Below, piece by piece: positions 26,477 through 34,514 of a DNA stretch of 64,000 bases. Each line of letters starts with the position of its first letter. The first letter of the stretch is position 1. Under the pieces are notes generated by a model. The model searched no databases. It had not been told where the DNA came from and saw only the letters and a program-made list of their open reading frames with translations. Both the position numbers and the translations under genes were made by a program. The DNA comes from Schaalia odontolytica (GTDB lineage Bacteria; Actinomycetota; Actinomycetes; Actinomycetales; Actinomycetaceae), in contig NZ_CP133472.1 of NCBI RefSeq assembly GCF_031191545.1, forward strand, positions 1,302,001 through 1,366,000, read 5' to 3'.

Positions 26477-27571
26477 ATGGACGACGCCAATGCCGCCCTG
26501 CCCTCCGACCCGACTGTCGACGAGTCCTACACCAAAGGCGCGCGCCCAGTGCGCCCCCGCAATCGCACGGCGAATAGCGCCAACACCGCGAGCCGCGAAT
26601 CCCGCGCGGACAGCGCCCCCGGCACCCAACGTGGCACCCGAGCGCGCGCCCAGGGCGCCACCCGCCCCGTCGGCGGCAATGAGAACAGCGGGCCCCAGCC
26701 TCGTCGCTTGCTCGACGACGCCTGGTATCGACGCAAACTCAGCCGACGACTCGGCGGCGTCGCCGCATGCCTCGCGATCACCGTGCTCATCAGCCACCTG
26801 GCGCTAGCGACCGCGCCCGGGCAGGTTCTCGACACCATCCTCATGGAGGGCACGATGCGCTCCGCGAGAAGGTACGAGGCCTTCTCCATGCTCATCACCG
26901 GTATCGTGTCCGTGCCCGTCATGGTCGCCGCCGGCCTCGTCGTTGCCCTTGTTGCGGCCGCGCGGCGCCGACCAACGCTGGCCGGGCGCGCCCTCGGGGC
27001 CGTCATCGGCGCGAACGTGACGACCCAGATCCTTAAGGACTACATCCTCACCCGCCCTCACCTTGGCGTGACCACGGGAGCTGGAAACTCCCTTCCCTCC
27101 GGGCACACGACCGTTGCCGTCACCATTTCCCTCGCGTTGATCATCGTCGCCCCGCATTGGTTCCGTGCCCCCTCCGCGTGGATCGGCTGGATGTGGACAT
27201 CGCTGATGGGAGTCTCCGTCATGATGGAAGGGTGGCATCGGCCCGCCGACGTTGTCGTCGCTACCCTGATCGCCGGGGCGTGGGCGCTCGCTCTGTCACC
27301 CATCGAGCGGCGACCTAGGCACGGCGCCCAGGCGCAACATGCCATGGTGTGGGGGAGCCTCGGCCTGATCGTGATCGCTCTCCTGGCCACCGGTGCCGCC
27401 ATGTGGGGCTTCAGCATGTCCGCCGCTTCCCCCGGGTCCGGATACGGTTTCGAGGACTTCCTGCAGATCCGCCCATGGCGATCACGCGTTCTCGGTGTCG
27501 CCGCCGTCGCGTGGGTGAGCGCCGTGTGCGGCCTCATCATGCACGAGGTCGACCGCCTCGCGGGCGAGTAG
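26477..27571 (+). CDS. PAP2-family phosphatase
   Basis: 364 residues with GGAGG before ATG 26477. A polar N-terminus of ~85 residues precedes about six membrane helices. The phosphatase signature is split as in the family: KDYILTRPHLG (KxxxxxxRP), SLPSGHTTVAV (PSGH), and MMEGWHRPADVV (the SRxxxxxH-like third motif, with the His but Glu-Gly in place of Ser-Arg). Likely a lipid or undecaprenyl pyrophosphate phosphatase at the outer membrane face. It ends just before the repeat island. Confidence 0.84.
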   Translation: MDDANAALPSDPTVDESYTKGARPVRPRNRTANSANTASRESRADSAPGTQRGTRARAQGATRPVGGNENSGPQPRRLLDDAWYRRKLSRRLGGVAACLAITVLISHLALATAPGQVLDTILMEGTMRSARRYEAFSMLITGIVSVPVMVAAGLVVALVAAARRRPTLAGRALGAVIGANVTTQILKDYILTRPHLGVTTGAGNSLPSGHTTVAVTISLALIIVAPHWFRAPSAWIGWMWTSLMGVSVMMEGWHRPADVVVATLIAGAWALALSPIERRPRHGAQAQHAMVWGSLGLIVIALLATGAAMWGFSMSAASPGSGYGFEDFLQIRPWRSRVLGVAAVAWVSAVCGLIMHEVDRLAGE

Positions 27572-27845
27572 TTCCTGCCGGCTTCTGTCTCCTTTCGGCG
27601 GTGATTTGGTTCCACTGTCCGCTTGCCTGACGTGTTCGTGCTTGCGGCTCTGTCTCGTGTACGGCTGTACTTGGTTCCCCGCCGGTGTTCCAGGTGTCGC
27701 GTGATGTTCCTTGTTGCGTCGGCTGCTGGTTGGGGGGCCGCTGTGTGTGCGGTGGGCGGCGGCCCGCCCGCGAGATCGCCACACGCGAGTCTGCGGCTCG
27801 GAGCGGTCGATCTCGAGGCCAGCCCTGGCCCTGCCATCGGAGCCA

Positions 27846-28034
27846 GGACCGCCGTCACCGGAGCCAGGACCGCCGCTGCTGCGGCCAGGACCGCCGTCAC
27901 CGGAGCCTGGACTGCCGCTACTGCGGCCAGGACCGCTGTCACCGGAGCCAGGACTGCCGCTGCTGCGGCCAGGACCGCCGTCACCGGAGCCTGGACTGCC
28001 GCTACTGCGGCCAGGACCGCTGTCACCGGAGCCT
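27846..28034. repeat. 21-bp tandem array with 42- and 84-bp higher order
   Basis: Nine consecutive 21-bp units, alternating between a type with GTCACCGGAGCC and a type with GCT(G/A)CTGCGGCC, each starting GGAC(C/T)G. The pair makes a 42-bp unit, and 27888-27971 is repeated almost exactly from 27972 as an 84-bp unit. A degenerate unit precedes at 27825. All six frames lack stops. Confidence 0.93.
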
Positions 28035-28176
28035 GGCTCCGTAGCTGCATCAGCTTGGCCGTATAGCCAGGTGACGCTTTCGATTGAGGCCAGGCTGGTG
28101 TTTCTGAGCGGTGCGAGCCAAGGCCTGTTAGCCGCCCTTCATACTTGCGGCAGCTCTGTTGGCACTATCTCGCTCC

Positions 28177-28260
28177 GGATTGAAACCGTTGCCGCCTGTG
28201 TTGGTGTTTCCTGGCATCGGATTGAAACTGCTGGCACCTCCGTCGCCGAGAAATGGCAGC
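28177..28260. repeat. two 42-bp units with GGATTGAAAC
   Basis: Units at 28177-28218 and 28219-28260 share GGATTGAAAC at the start and little else. They look like worn members of the 42-bp array that follows. Confidence 0.6.
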
Positions 28261-28294
28261 TTTTGGTGCATTTTTCGCCGACAGAGGCGGTGCG

Positions 28295-28477
28295 GGTTTC
28301 ATGCGGCTGCTTTGATGCCTCGACAGAGGTGCAGTCGGTTTCATCCAGCGGCTCTACTGTCCCGACGGTGGTGTCCTGGGTTTCATCCAGCGGCTCTACT
28401 GTCCCGACAGAGGTGCAGTCGGTTTCATCCAGCCGCTCTACTGTCCCGACGGTGGTGTCGTTGGTTTCATGTGCCTG
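28295..28477. repeat. 42-bp tandem array with hairpin core
   Basis: Units begin at 28295, 28337, 28379, 28421 and 28463 (the last partial), each starting GGTTTCAT. Units alternate between two right halves, CCCGACGGTGGTGTC and CCCGACAGAGGTGCAGTC. Most units contain an inverted repeat around ACTGTCCCGACGGT or CTGTCCCGACAG that could form a small hairpin. Period 42 encodes 14 residues in any frame. Confidence 0.92.
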
Positions 28478-28535
28478 TCGATGAGTCTGGGTAGGGGTCT
28501 CACTGGGTGAGGTTTGTGCCGCCGGTAACGTCGCG

Positions 28536-28712
28536 CGGCCAGGCATATCCCCTTTACTCCGACCGCCAATCCATGCACTGGCTGGACGAGGCGGACAAGG
28601 CCCTCCCACGGCCAGGCATATCCCCTTTACTCCGACCGCCAATCCATGCACTGGCTGGACGAGGCGGACAAGGCCCTCCCACGGCCAGGCCTATCCCCTT
28701 TACCCCGACCGC
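28536..28712. repeat. 73-bp tandem array
   Basis: Units at 28536-28608 and 28609-28681 are nearly identical; a third is partial from 28682 to about 28712. Each starts CGGCCAGGCATATCCCCTTT. The 73-bp period is not a multiple of three, so this array is not a coding repeat. Confidence 0.93.
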
Positions 28713-29164
28713 CCCCACCGCGCCGCAGTTCGTTGTTGGGTTCTGACAGCGTACGCGTTGGACGCATGAGTGAGAGGGGCGTCGCCGCCCCGATACCTGC
28801 AGTGAATGTCGAGCCTGAGTCCGGTGTGTCCGGCATCCCGTCGTCGCGACGCTATGGTTCGCCGGGCTGTTCAGCTTGGCAAGCAGGTGGGGGCTTTGCG
28901 ATGCCCCTGGCCGCGCGGGGCTCGGGCAGTGGATAATGAAGGAGGGTTGTCACGTCGTCGACTCGGCAGTCAGCCGCCCATAGACGCTTATCCGCTAGGG
29001 CGATGGCCCCGCGCCAGGCCCGAGCCGCTCGTCCTACCGGAAGTCGGCCAACGACCATGGCGTAGCCAGGCAGTGCTTGCGCGTCAGCTGTCACCGATGC
29101 TGCGGCCACATCCGCAGTCGGCGCCCGCACCCCATCCAACCGCAGATCATCAGAAGGAACCGAC

Positions 29165-29689
29165 ATGCCTCGTCCCGCTTCAGCCGTCGTCACCTCCAAG
29201 CCCGCGCGCTTCGTCCTGGCTCTGCTGCGAATCGCGGTCGGCTTCATCTTCCTGTGGTCGTTCCTGGACAAGACGTTCGGCCTGCACTATTCGACGGGGC
29301 CCGCGCGCGCGTGGGTTAACGGCGGAACGCCCGCACAGAGCTACCTGACGGGCGCCACGACCGGAAAGCCCCTGGCGTCCTTCTTCGAGTCCCTCGCCGT
29401 GCCGGCCATGGATTGGCTGTTCATGCTCGGCCTGCTGGGCATCGGCCTGGCGTTCGTGCTGGGAATTGGCACACGCCTCGCAGCGGTCGCGGGAGTCGTC
29501 ATGCTGGGCTTCATGTACGCGGCCGTTGCCCCATGGGTGTGGGGTTCCCTCAATCCGGTCGTTAACGAGCACCTGGTCTACGCGCTCGTCCTCATCGTCA
29601 TTCCACTGACCAGCGCGGGCGACACGATGGGCCTGGGCGCGTGGTGGAAGGGCTTGGGGTTGGTGAAGAAGCTGCCTTTCCTCATCTGA
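29165..29689 (+). CDS. DoxX-like membrane protein
   Basis: 174 residues with AGAAGGA before ATG 29165. About four membrane helices: FVLALLRIAVGFIFLWSFLD (with the DoxX-like R-x7-F pattern and following DK), MDWLFMLGLLGIGLAFVLGI, AAVAGVVMLGFMYAAVAPWV and VYALVLIVIPLTSAG. DoxX-type proteins are small membrane proteins linked to thiosulfate:quinone reductase or redox detoxification; the function here is unproven. Confidence 0.75.
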   Translation: MPRPASAVVTSKPARFVLALLRIAVGFIFLWSFLDKTFGLHYSTGPARAWVNGGTPAQSYLTGATTGKPLASFFESLAVPAMDWLFMLGLLGIGLAFVLGIGTRLAAVAGVVMLGFMYAAVAPWVWGSLNPVVNEHLVYALVLIVIPLTSAGDTMGLGAWWKGLGLVKKLPFLI

Positions 29690-29704
29690 TCCGCTCCGCT
29701 TGGT

Positions 29705-29743
29705 CGACGAGGCCGTGGCCGGTTATCCGGTCGCGGCCTCGTT
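29705..29743 (+). terminator. terminator after DoxX-like gene
   Basis: ACGAGGCCG (29707-29715) pairs with CGGCCTCGT (29734-29742), with inner CCGG/CCGG pairing, followed by TCGTT. The arm carries the dispersed GACGAGGCCG element seen elsewhere in the window. Confidence 0.65.
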
Positions 29744-29772
29744 CGTTGGGTGGATGTACTCACCGGGTGGTG

Positions 29773-29829
29773 CGTTAACCCGATAGGCCTTCACCTGCGC
29801 CCATTCACACGCACGTTAACCCGATAGGC
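29773..29829. repeat. two direct copies of CGTTAACCCGATAGGC
   Basis: The same 16-mer occurs at 29773-29788 and 29814-29829, 41 bp apart (about four helical turns), in an otherwise gene-free stretch. The spacing would suit a regulator binding two sites on one face; no known box is recognised. Confidence 0.8.
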
Positions 29830-29926
29830 GGCTGTGTGGACAGGGGTGCCCGCGCTCCGCTTCACGGGTTTAACTGCGCATGAGTGGGTGCGGCCCGCCA
29901 GTGATCGGGTCCGGCTGGCATGCATC

Positions 29927-30012
29927 GGACCCGCGCGCGTGAGTCGACGCGGGCGCGCTCAGCTACACGATGGGGAGCACGAGGAATGGATCCGCGCGCA
30001 TGAGTCGACGCG
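29927..30012. repeat. two direct copies of a 25-bp GTCGAC-bearing repeat
   Basis: 29927-29951 and 29988-30012 agree at 23 of 25 positions (core GAGTCGACGCG), 61 bp apart. Nothing coding overlaps. Function unknown. Confidence 0.75.
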
Positions 30013-30148
30013 AGTGACGATGCCCGGGGGTCGCAGTGTGTGCGTGCACCTATGTGACGGGACGTTGGTCCCCTGTGGATGCCAAAAATACGAGCGCGTG
30101 ACGAGTAGTACTACTCGCCGTGCGCGCCGCGCTTCTGACGCACGTATG

Positions 30149-30195
30149 ACACTAGATATTGTGGGAACAGTTCGACACGCACACTACATCTAGTG
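30149..30195 (+). promoter_or_regulatory. tandem NrdR-box-like operators
   Basis: ACACTAGATATTGTG (30149-30163) and ACACTACATCTAGTG (30181-30195) both match the NrdR box (imperfect palindrome near acaCwAtATwTaGtgt). They are 32 bp apart, three helical turns, the spacing known for paired NrdR boxes. They lie upstream of nrdD, as expected for NrdR repression of ribonucleotide reductase genes. Confidence 0.82.
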
Positions 30196-30211
30196 ATGAG
30201 TGGTCGTGCTT

Positions 30212-30225
30212 CCCTAGATCTAGGG
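30212..30225. promoter_or_regulatory. 14-bp perfect palindrome CCCTAGATCTAGGG
   Basis: A perfect inverted repeat 16 bp after the second NrdR box. It may be a further operator or a hairpin at the 5' end of the nrdD leader. Confidence 0.45.
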
Positions 30226-30465
30226 GAGCCTCACGCCGGTCGGAGGTCGCCGCCACCACCCACAGTGCCACGGCCTCACCCCGCGAGGTCGGAGCGTCCA
30301 CGACGTGTCGATCACGCGTCCGAACGCAAGCAGGACACGCCCTGCCGCCCACAGGTGCGACGGAAGAGCGCCCCCGCCACAACGCCACACATATATCTCC
30401 CACAACGCAGTGCCCAGCGTCCCAGCCCGCATAGCACACAATGGAATCAAGACAGGACAAGGAAC
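30226..30465 (+). other. long nrdD leader, nothing recognised
   Basis: About 240 nt separate the palindrome from the nrdD start. The nrdD frame is open through it but the resulting peptide is Pro/Arg-rich and unlike an ATP-cone. No B12 riboswitch box or other known RNA motif was seen. Confidence 0.45.
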
Positions 30466-32331
30466 ATGACAAGCTCGCCCCGCTACGACGTCGATGCCAT
30501 CGCAACCGTGCAGGAGTACCTCGACCGCTCCGATTGGCGCGTGAACGCCAACGCCAACCAGGGGTACTCGCTCGGAGGCCTCGTCCTCAATTCGGCAGGA
30601 AAGATCGTTGCCAACTACTGGCTCGAGCACGTCTACACGCCGCAGATCGGGGCCCCGCACCGCGAGGGCGACTATCACATCCACGACCTCGACATGTTCG
30701 CCGGATACTGTGCTGGCTGGTCCCTCAAGCGCCTCATACAGGAGGGCTTCAACGGCGTGGGCGGCGCGATCGCCTCGGCCCCGCCTCGTCACTTCTCCTC
30801 GGCCTGCGGGCAGATCGTCAACTTCCTCGGCACCCTCCAGAACGAGTGGGCGGGTGCCCAGGCCTTCTCGTCCTTCGACACGTACATGGCCCCCTTCGTG
30901 CGCCTGGACGACATGACCTACGACCAGATCGTCCAGTGCATGCAGGAACTCATTTACAACCTGAACGTACCCTCGCGCTGGGGTAGCCAGTGCCCCTTCA
31001 CGAACCTCACCTTCGACTGGACCTGCCCGGACGACCTGGCGGATGAGCATCCCCTCATCGGTGAGGAGGTCGTCGACTTCACCTACGGCGAGCTGCAGAG
31101 GGAAATGAACCTCATCAATCGCGCCTTCATCGAGGTCATGATGGGCGGTGACGCGGACGGCCGCGTCTTCACGTTCCCGATTCCGACCTACAACATCACC
31201 CCCGACTTCGACTGGGAGGGCGAGAACGTCGATGCTCTCTTCGACATGACCGCGAAGTACGGCCTGCCCTACTTCCAGAACTTCATCAACTCGGACTTGG
31301 ATCCGCACATGATTCGCTCGATGTGCTGCCGCCTTCAGCTGGATCTGCGCGAGCTCCTCAAGCGCGGCAATGGCCTCTTTGGCTCGGCGGAGTTGACCGG
31401 TTCGATCGGCGTGGTGACGCTGAATATGGCGCGCCTCGGATACCTCTACAAGGGGGATGAAGCCGGCCTCGTCGCGCGCATGGATGAGCTCATCGACCTG
31501 GCCTCCCAATCCCTGGAGATCAAGCGCGAGACCATCCAGTACCACATGGATCACGGCTTGTTCCCCTACTCGCAGCGCTACCTGGGAACGCTCGACAACC
31601 ACTTCTCGACGATCGGCGTCAACGGAATGAACGAGATGGTTCGCAACTTCAGCGATGACGCGTACGATCTGACGGACCCGCGGGGCTTCGACATGTGTGT
31701 GCGTGTCCTGGATCATGTCCGCGATCGCATGGTTTCGCTCCAGGAGGTCACCGGCCACATGTACAACCTGGAGGCGACACCCGCGGAGGGCACGACCTAC
31801 CGCTTCGCCAAAGAGGACCGCAAGCGCTTCCCCGGCATCATTCAGGCTGGCACGCCCGACGAGCCCTACTACACGAACTCCTCGCAGCTTCCGGTGGGCT
31901 ACACGGATGACCCGTTCCAGGCCCTCGAGGATCAGGAGGTCCTGCAGGGTAAGTACACGGGCGGCACGGTCCTTCACCTGTACATGGGTGAGCGCGTCTC
32001 CACGGGTGTGGCCTGCAAGGAGATGGTGCGCCGCTCGCTGACGGCCTTCAAGGTCCCCTACATCACGATCACTCCGACCTTCTCGATCTGCCCGGTCCAC
32101 GGCTACCTGGCCGGTGAGCACTTCACGTGCGAGAAGTGCGCGGCCATGCACCCGAACGCGGAGCCTCAGGCTTGTGAGGTATGGACGCGCGTCATGGGTT
32201 ACTTCCGCCCGGTCCAGTCCTTCAACATCGGCAAGAAGGGCGAGTACCACGAGCGCCAGATGTTCTCCGAGAGCGCTGCCGAGGCGCACGGTGAGCTCGT
32301 CAGCGCGTTCCCTCCCGTGCGTGGTCGCTGA
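30466..32331 (+). CDS. nrdD: anaerobic ribonucleoside-triphosphate reductase
   Basis: 621 residues from ATG 30466 (AGGACAAGGAAC upstream). It reduces ribonucleoside triphosphates without oxygen, using a glycyl radical. Visible: NANANQGYSLGGL, HREGDYHIHDLD, SACGQIVNFLGT, CPFTNLTFDW, TFPIPTYNIT, the C-terminal zinc site from CPVHG and CEKC, and the radical loop TRVMGYFRP. The usual N-terminal ATP-cone is missing, so allosteric control by dATP at that site may be absent. nrdG follows at once; NrdR-type operators lie upstream. Confidence 0.92.
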   Translation: MTSSPRYDVDAIATVQEYLDRSDWRVNANANQGYSLGGLVLNSAGKIVANYWLEHVYTPQIGAPHREGDYHIHDLDMFAGYCAGWSLKRLIQEGFNGVGGAIASAPPRHFSSACGQIVNFLGTLQNEWAGAQAFSSFDTYMAPFVRLDDMTYDQIVQCMQELIYNLNVPSRWGSQCPFTNLTFDWTCPDDLADEHPLIGEEVVDFTYGELQREMNLINRAFIEVMMGGDADGRVFTFPIPTYNITPDFDWEGENVDALFDMTAKYGLPYFQNFINSDLDPHMIRSMCCRLQLDLRELLKRGNGLFGSAELTGSIGVVTLNMARLGYLYKGDEAGLVARMDELIDLASQSLEIKRETIQYHMDHGLFPYSQRYLGTLDNHFSTIGVNGMNEMVRNFSDDAYDLTDPRGFDMCVRVLDHVRDRMVSLQEVTGHMYNLEATPAEGTTYRFAKEDRKRFPGIIQAGTPDEPYYTNSSQLPVGYTDDPFQALEDQEVLQGKYTGGTVLHLYMGERVSTGVACKEMVRRSLTAFKVPYITITPTFSICPVHGYLAGEHFTCEKCAAMHPNAEPQACEVWTRVMGYFRPVQSFNIGKKGEYHERQMFSESAAEAHGELVSAFPPVRGR

Positions 32332-32332
32332 C

Positions 32333-33145
32333 GTGAGCGGCCGTTCCCACTGTGACGAGGCCGGGGCGTCCTGGGAGGGCACGTCGGCTCTGGGCGTCCC
32401 CGGCCTCGTCCCGGGGCGGACCGTGCGCGAGTGGACGCCGGAGGACCTGCAGATCGCGGGCCTCGTGCCGATGTCGAGCGTGGACTGGCCGGGGAAGTTC
32501 GCGGCGTCCCTGTTCCTGCAGGGCTGTCCCTGGGCGTGCCCGTATTGCCACAACAGCGCGATCATCGACCCGCGCATCCCGGGCGTGGTCGCGTGGAGCG
32601 CGCTTGAGGAGCTGCTGGCGCGCAGGTGCGGCCTCCTCGATGGTGTCGTGTTTTCCGGTGGCGAGGCTACCCGACAGGTCGCGCTCGGGGTGGCAATGGC
32701 GCGTGTACGTGAGCTTGGCTTCGGCGTCGGCCTGCACACCGCGGGCCCCTACCCGCGCCGCCTGGTGGACTTGCTCGGGCAGGGCCTCGTCGACTGGGTA
32801 GGCATCGACGTGAAGGCGACCCCCCAGAACTACGAGGCCGTGGCTGCGCGTCCGGGTGCCGGTGAGCGGGCATGGGAGTCGCTGGGCGTCGTCCTGGCGC
32901 ACCCCGAGGTGGACCATGAGGTGCGCCTGACCGTCTACCCGGACGGTCCCGGCGACGGCTTTGAGGTAGCGACACGAGCGCGCGAGATGGGAGTGCGGTC
33001 TTTCGCGCTCCAGCAGGCGCGTGACCTGGGTGCGCCGGTCGGCTTCTCCGCGACCAGGCCGGGGTGGGATGATCAGGTTCGCTCCCTCGCACGCGATATC
33101 GAAACGCTGGACTTTGACAGGTTTGTCTTCCGCGGGGCCTCATGA
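32333..33145 (+). CDS. nrdG: anaerobic RNR activating radical-SAM protein
   Basis: 270 residues if GTG 32333 is used, one nucleotide after the nrdD stop. The conserved protein begins near IAGLVPMSSVDWPGKFAASL; the 4Fe-4S site is CPWACPYC (CxxxCxxC) and VVFSGGEAT binds SAM. It makes the glycyl radical on NrdD. The first ~30 codons overlap a 13-bp inverted repeat (32354-32366 with 32398-32410), and an in-frame GTG at 32423 with GGGGCGGA upstream gives a 240-residue protein closer to the family, so the later start is a real option. Confidence 0.88.
   Translation: MSGRSHCDEAGASWEGTSALGVPGLVPGRTVREWTPEDLQIAGLVPMSSVDWPGKFAASLFLQGCPWACPYCHNSAIIDPRIPGVVAWSALEELLARRCGLLDGVVFSGGEATRQVALGVAMARVRELGFGVGLHTAGPYPRRLVDLLGQGLVDWVGIDVKATPQNYEAVAARPGAGERAWESLGVVLAHPEVDHEVRLTVYPDGPGDGFEVATRAREMGVRSFALQQARDLGAPVGFSATRPGWDDQVRSLARDIETLDFDRFVFRGAS
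32354..32410 (+). repeat. 13-bp inverted repeat at nrdD-nrdG junction
   Basis: GACGAGGCCGGGG (32354-32366) and its exact complement CCCCGGCCTCGTC (32398-32410) could fold into a strong hairpin just after nrdD. Both arms are copies of the dispersed element found at other gene edges. Confidence 0.75.
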
Positions 33146-33261
33146 CGCTTTTGTCAAGTGACAGCGCCGCATCTTGGGAATAAATATGGTCAAGTTTTCA
33201 CTTATTACCACTGATCGCGGTATCGTGTAACAACCTCATGACCGTGAAGTCTGGAGTTTCG

Positions 33262-34497
33262 ATGGCTGAAGAGCTGCATTTCGATGATCCTTTGGCGGCC
33301 GCCCAGGACCCGTCGACTGATGCTGAAGCGCTGCGCCAACTGGCGTACCGCTACCCCGAGCTGCGCGTGGCCGTAGCTGCGCACCCGCACGCCTACCGCG
33401 GGCTGCTCGACTGGTTGCACCAGTTCAACGACCCGCAGGTCAACGCCGCCCTCGAAGCTCGAGACGACTACGACGGCTATATCGACTCCAACGGCTACCT
33501 CGTCATGCACGGAGACGTGTCCGGTGCTGTCGCCGGCTCTTCGATCCGTACGTCCGAGTCCGGCATGTACGTCCTGGGTCAGGGCGGCGTGAACTCCTAC
33601 TCGCAGGTGGAGCGCACGACCCCCTACTCCGCGGTCGTGGGCTCAAACGCGCCCGTGCCGAAGGTGGGCGCGCGTGAGCAGGTCGTTGCCCAGGTGCAGC
33701 GCCAGTCAATCATGGGTTCCAAGAGCGCCCAGGATCCCGAGGCGACCGCCGTCTACCCGAGCGCATCCGCCGGCTCGTCCTACCCCAACGCGTCGGGTGC
33801 CCCCGCACGTATGCACCCGACGCCGCAGGTTTACCCGGGTGCTGGGGCCTCCTACCAGGTGCAGTCCAATGCTTCGCAGCAAGCGGTCCCTCAGGAGACA
33901 AAGGAGCGCCGCGGCTTCCCGTTTATGGCCGTCATCCTGGGTATCCTCGCGATCACAGCGGCCGTGCTCCTCGCCTTCGTCATCTACGTGTTCACGCGCG
34001 GATATGAGGGACCTGCGGCCGGATCGGCCCCGAGCGCCTCGTCGTCCTCCGCGTCGGACCCCACTCCGTCGGCAAGCGCCACGACCGAGGAACCCGTGAA
34101 GTACCCGGCACCCGCCGGATCCATCACCGTTGACTCGTTCTCGTCGCCGTCCGGCAACATCACCTGCTCGTTCACCGCTGATAGTGTCAGCTGTGGCATC
34201 GCAGAGTCCGATTGGGCGGAGGAAGGCTACGCCTCCTGCTCCGGCAGCAAGGTCGGTGTCCTGAGCACCTCGAAGGACAAGGCGGGCCAGTCCTGCGAGA
34301 GCGCCGTACCCTCGGGTGGAAATGCGCTCGCCTACGGTGCCGCCGCCACCAAGGGGGACTTCGCGTGCCACTCCACGCAGGACGGCATCAGCTGTTGGAA
34401 TACGAAGACCGGCCAGTCCTTCGCGCTGGCTCGCGGCGGATGGATGACCGGTACGACCGGCGAGATCTCTCCCGAGAAGTTCAAGTGGAACGACTGA
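33262..34497 (+). CDS. LRV-domain single-pass membrane protein
   Basis: 411 residues from ATG 33262 (GGAG 6 nt upstream; an upstream ATG at 33238 adds eight residues). The N-terminal ~65 residues resemble the variant leucine-rich repeat domain of actinobacterial proteins (AQDPSTDAEALRQLAYRYPE, HPHAYRGLLDWL). A Ser/Gln/Pro-rich linker follows, then one membrane helix (FMAVILGILAITAAVLLAFV, ~220-240), a Ser/Pro stalk, and an outer domain with paired cysteines (SPSGNITCSFTADSVSCGIA, DFACHSTQDGISCWNT) like DUF6636. Function unknown; a type II-oriented envelope sensor is plausible. Confidence 0.72.
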   Translation: MAEELHFDDPLAAAQDPSTDAEALRQLAYRYPELRVAVAAHPHAYRGLLDWLHQFNDPQVNAALEARDDYDGYIDSNGYLVMHGDVSGAVAGSSIRTSESGMYVLGQGGVNSYSQVERTTPYSAVVGSNAPVPKVGAREQVVAQVQRQSIMGSKSAQDPEATAVYPSASAGSSYPNASGAPARMHPTPQVYPGAGASYQVQSNASQQAVPQETKERRGFPFMAVILGILAITAAVLLAFVIYVFTRGYEGPAAGSAPSASSSSASDPTPSASATTEEPVKYPAPAGSITVDSFSSPSGNITCSFTADSVSCGIAESDWAEEGYASCSGSKVGVLSTSKDKAGQSCESAVPSGGNALAYGAAATKGDFACHSTQDGISCWNTKTGQSFALARGGWMTGTTGEISPEKFKWND

Positions 34498-34514
34498 GTT
34501 CACAACGAGCATAA

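Larger units (their letters stand above)
27572..29164. other. gene-poor island with three tandem arrays
   Basis: No convincing gene is visible in these 1.6 kb. Several frames are open on both strands only because the repeat periods (21, 42) are multiples of three and lack stops. One plus frame (27711-28484) spans the first two arrays and one minus frame (28139-28651) spans the second and third; neither has a good RBS, a domain or normal codon use. Parts of 28070-28500 look AT-richer than the surroundings. Three unrelated tandem arrays in a row make it stand out. Confidence 0.7.

Noticed and set aside
28177-28477. CRISPR array (units with GGATTGAAAC, a common CRISPR repeat ending)
   Set aside because: The shared part of the first units is only about 10 bp, the later units are conserved along their whole 42 bp so there are no unique spacers, and no cas gene is in the window.
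27711-28484. A 257-residue Pro/Leu-rich protein spanning two arrays
   Set aside because: Every frame is open across the 21-bp array, there is no RBS or signal peptide, and codon use is unlike the neighbours.
28139-28651. A 170-residue minus-strand protein with acidic 14-residue repeats
   Set aside because: Its start lies inside the 73-bp noncoding array and no RBS is present; it may still be worth a ribosome-profiling check.
30226-30465. B12 or other riboswitch in the nrdD leader
   Set aside because: No B12-box-like or other known conserved core could be found by eye.
30220-32739. An 839-residue minus-strand frame opposite nrdD/nrdG
   Set aside because: A shadow of nrdD; no domain, and the plus-strand product is certain.
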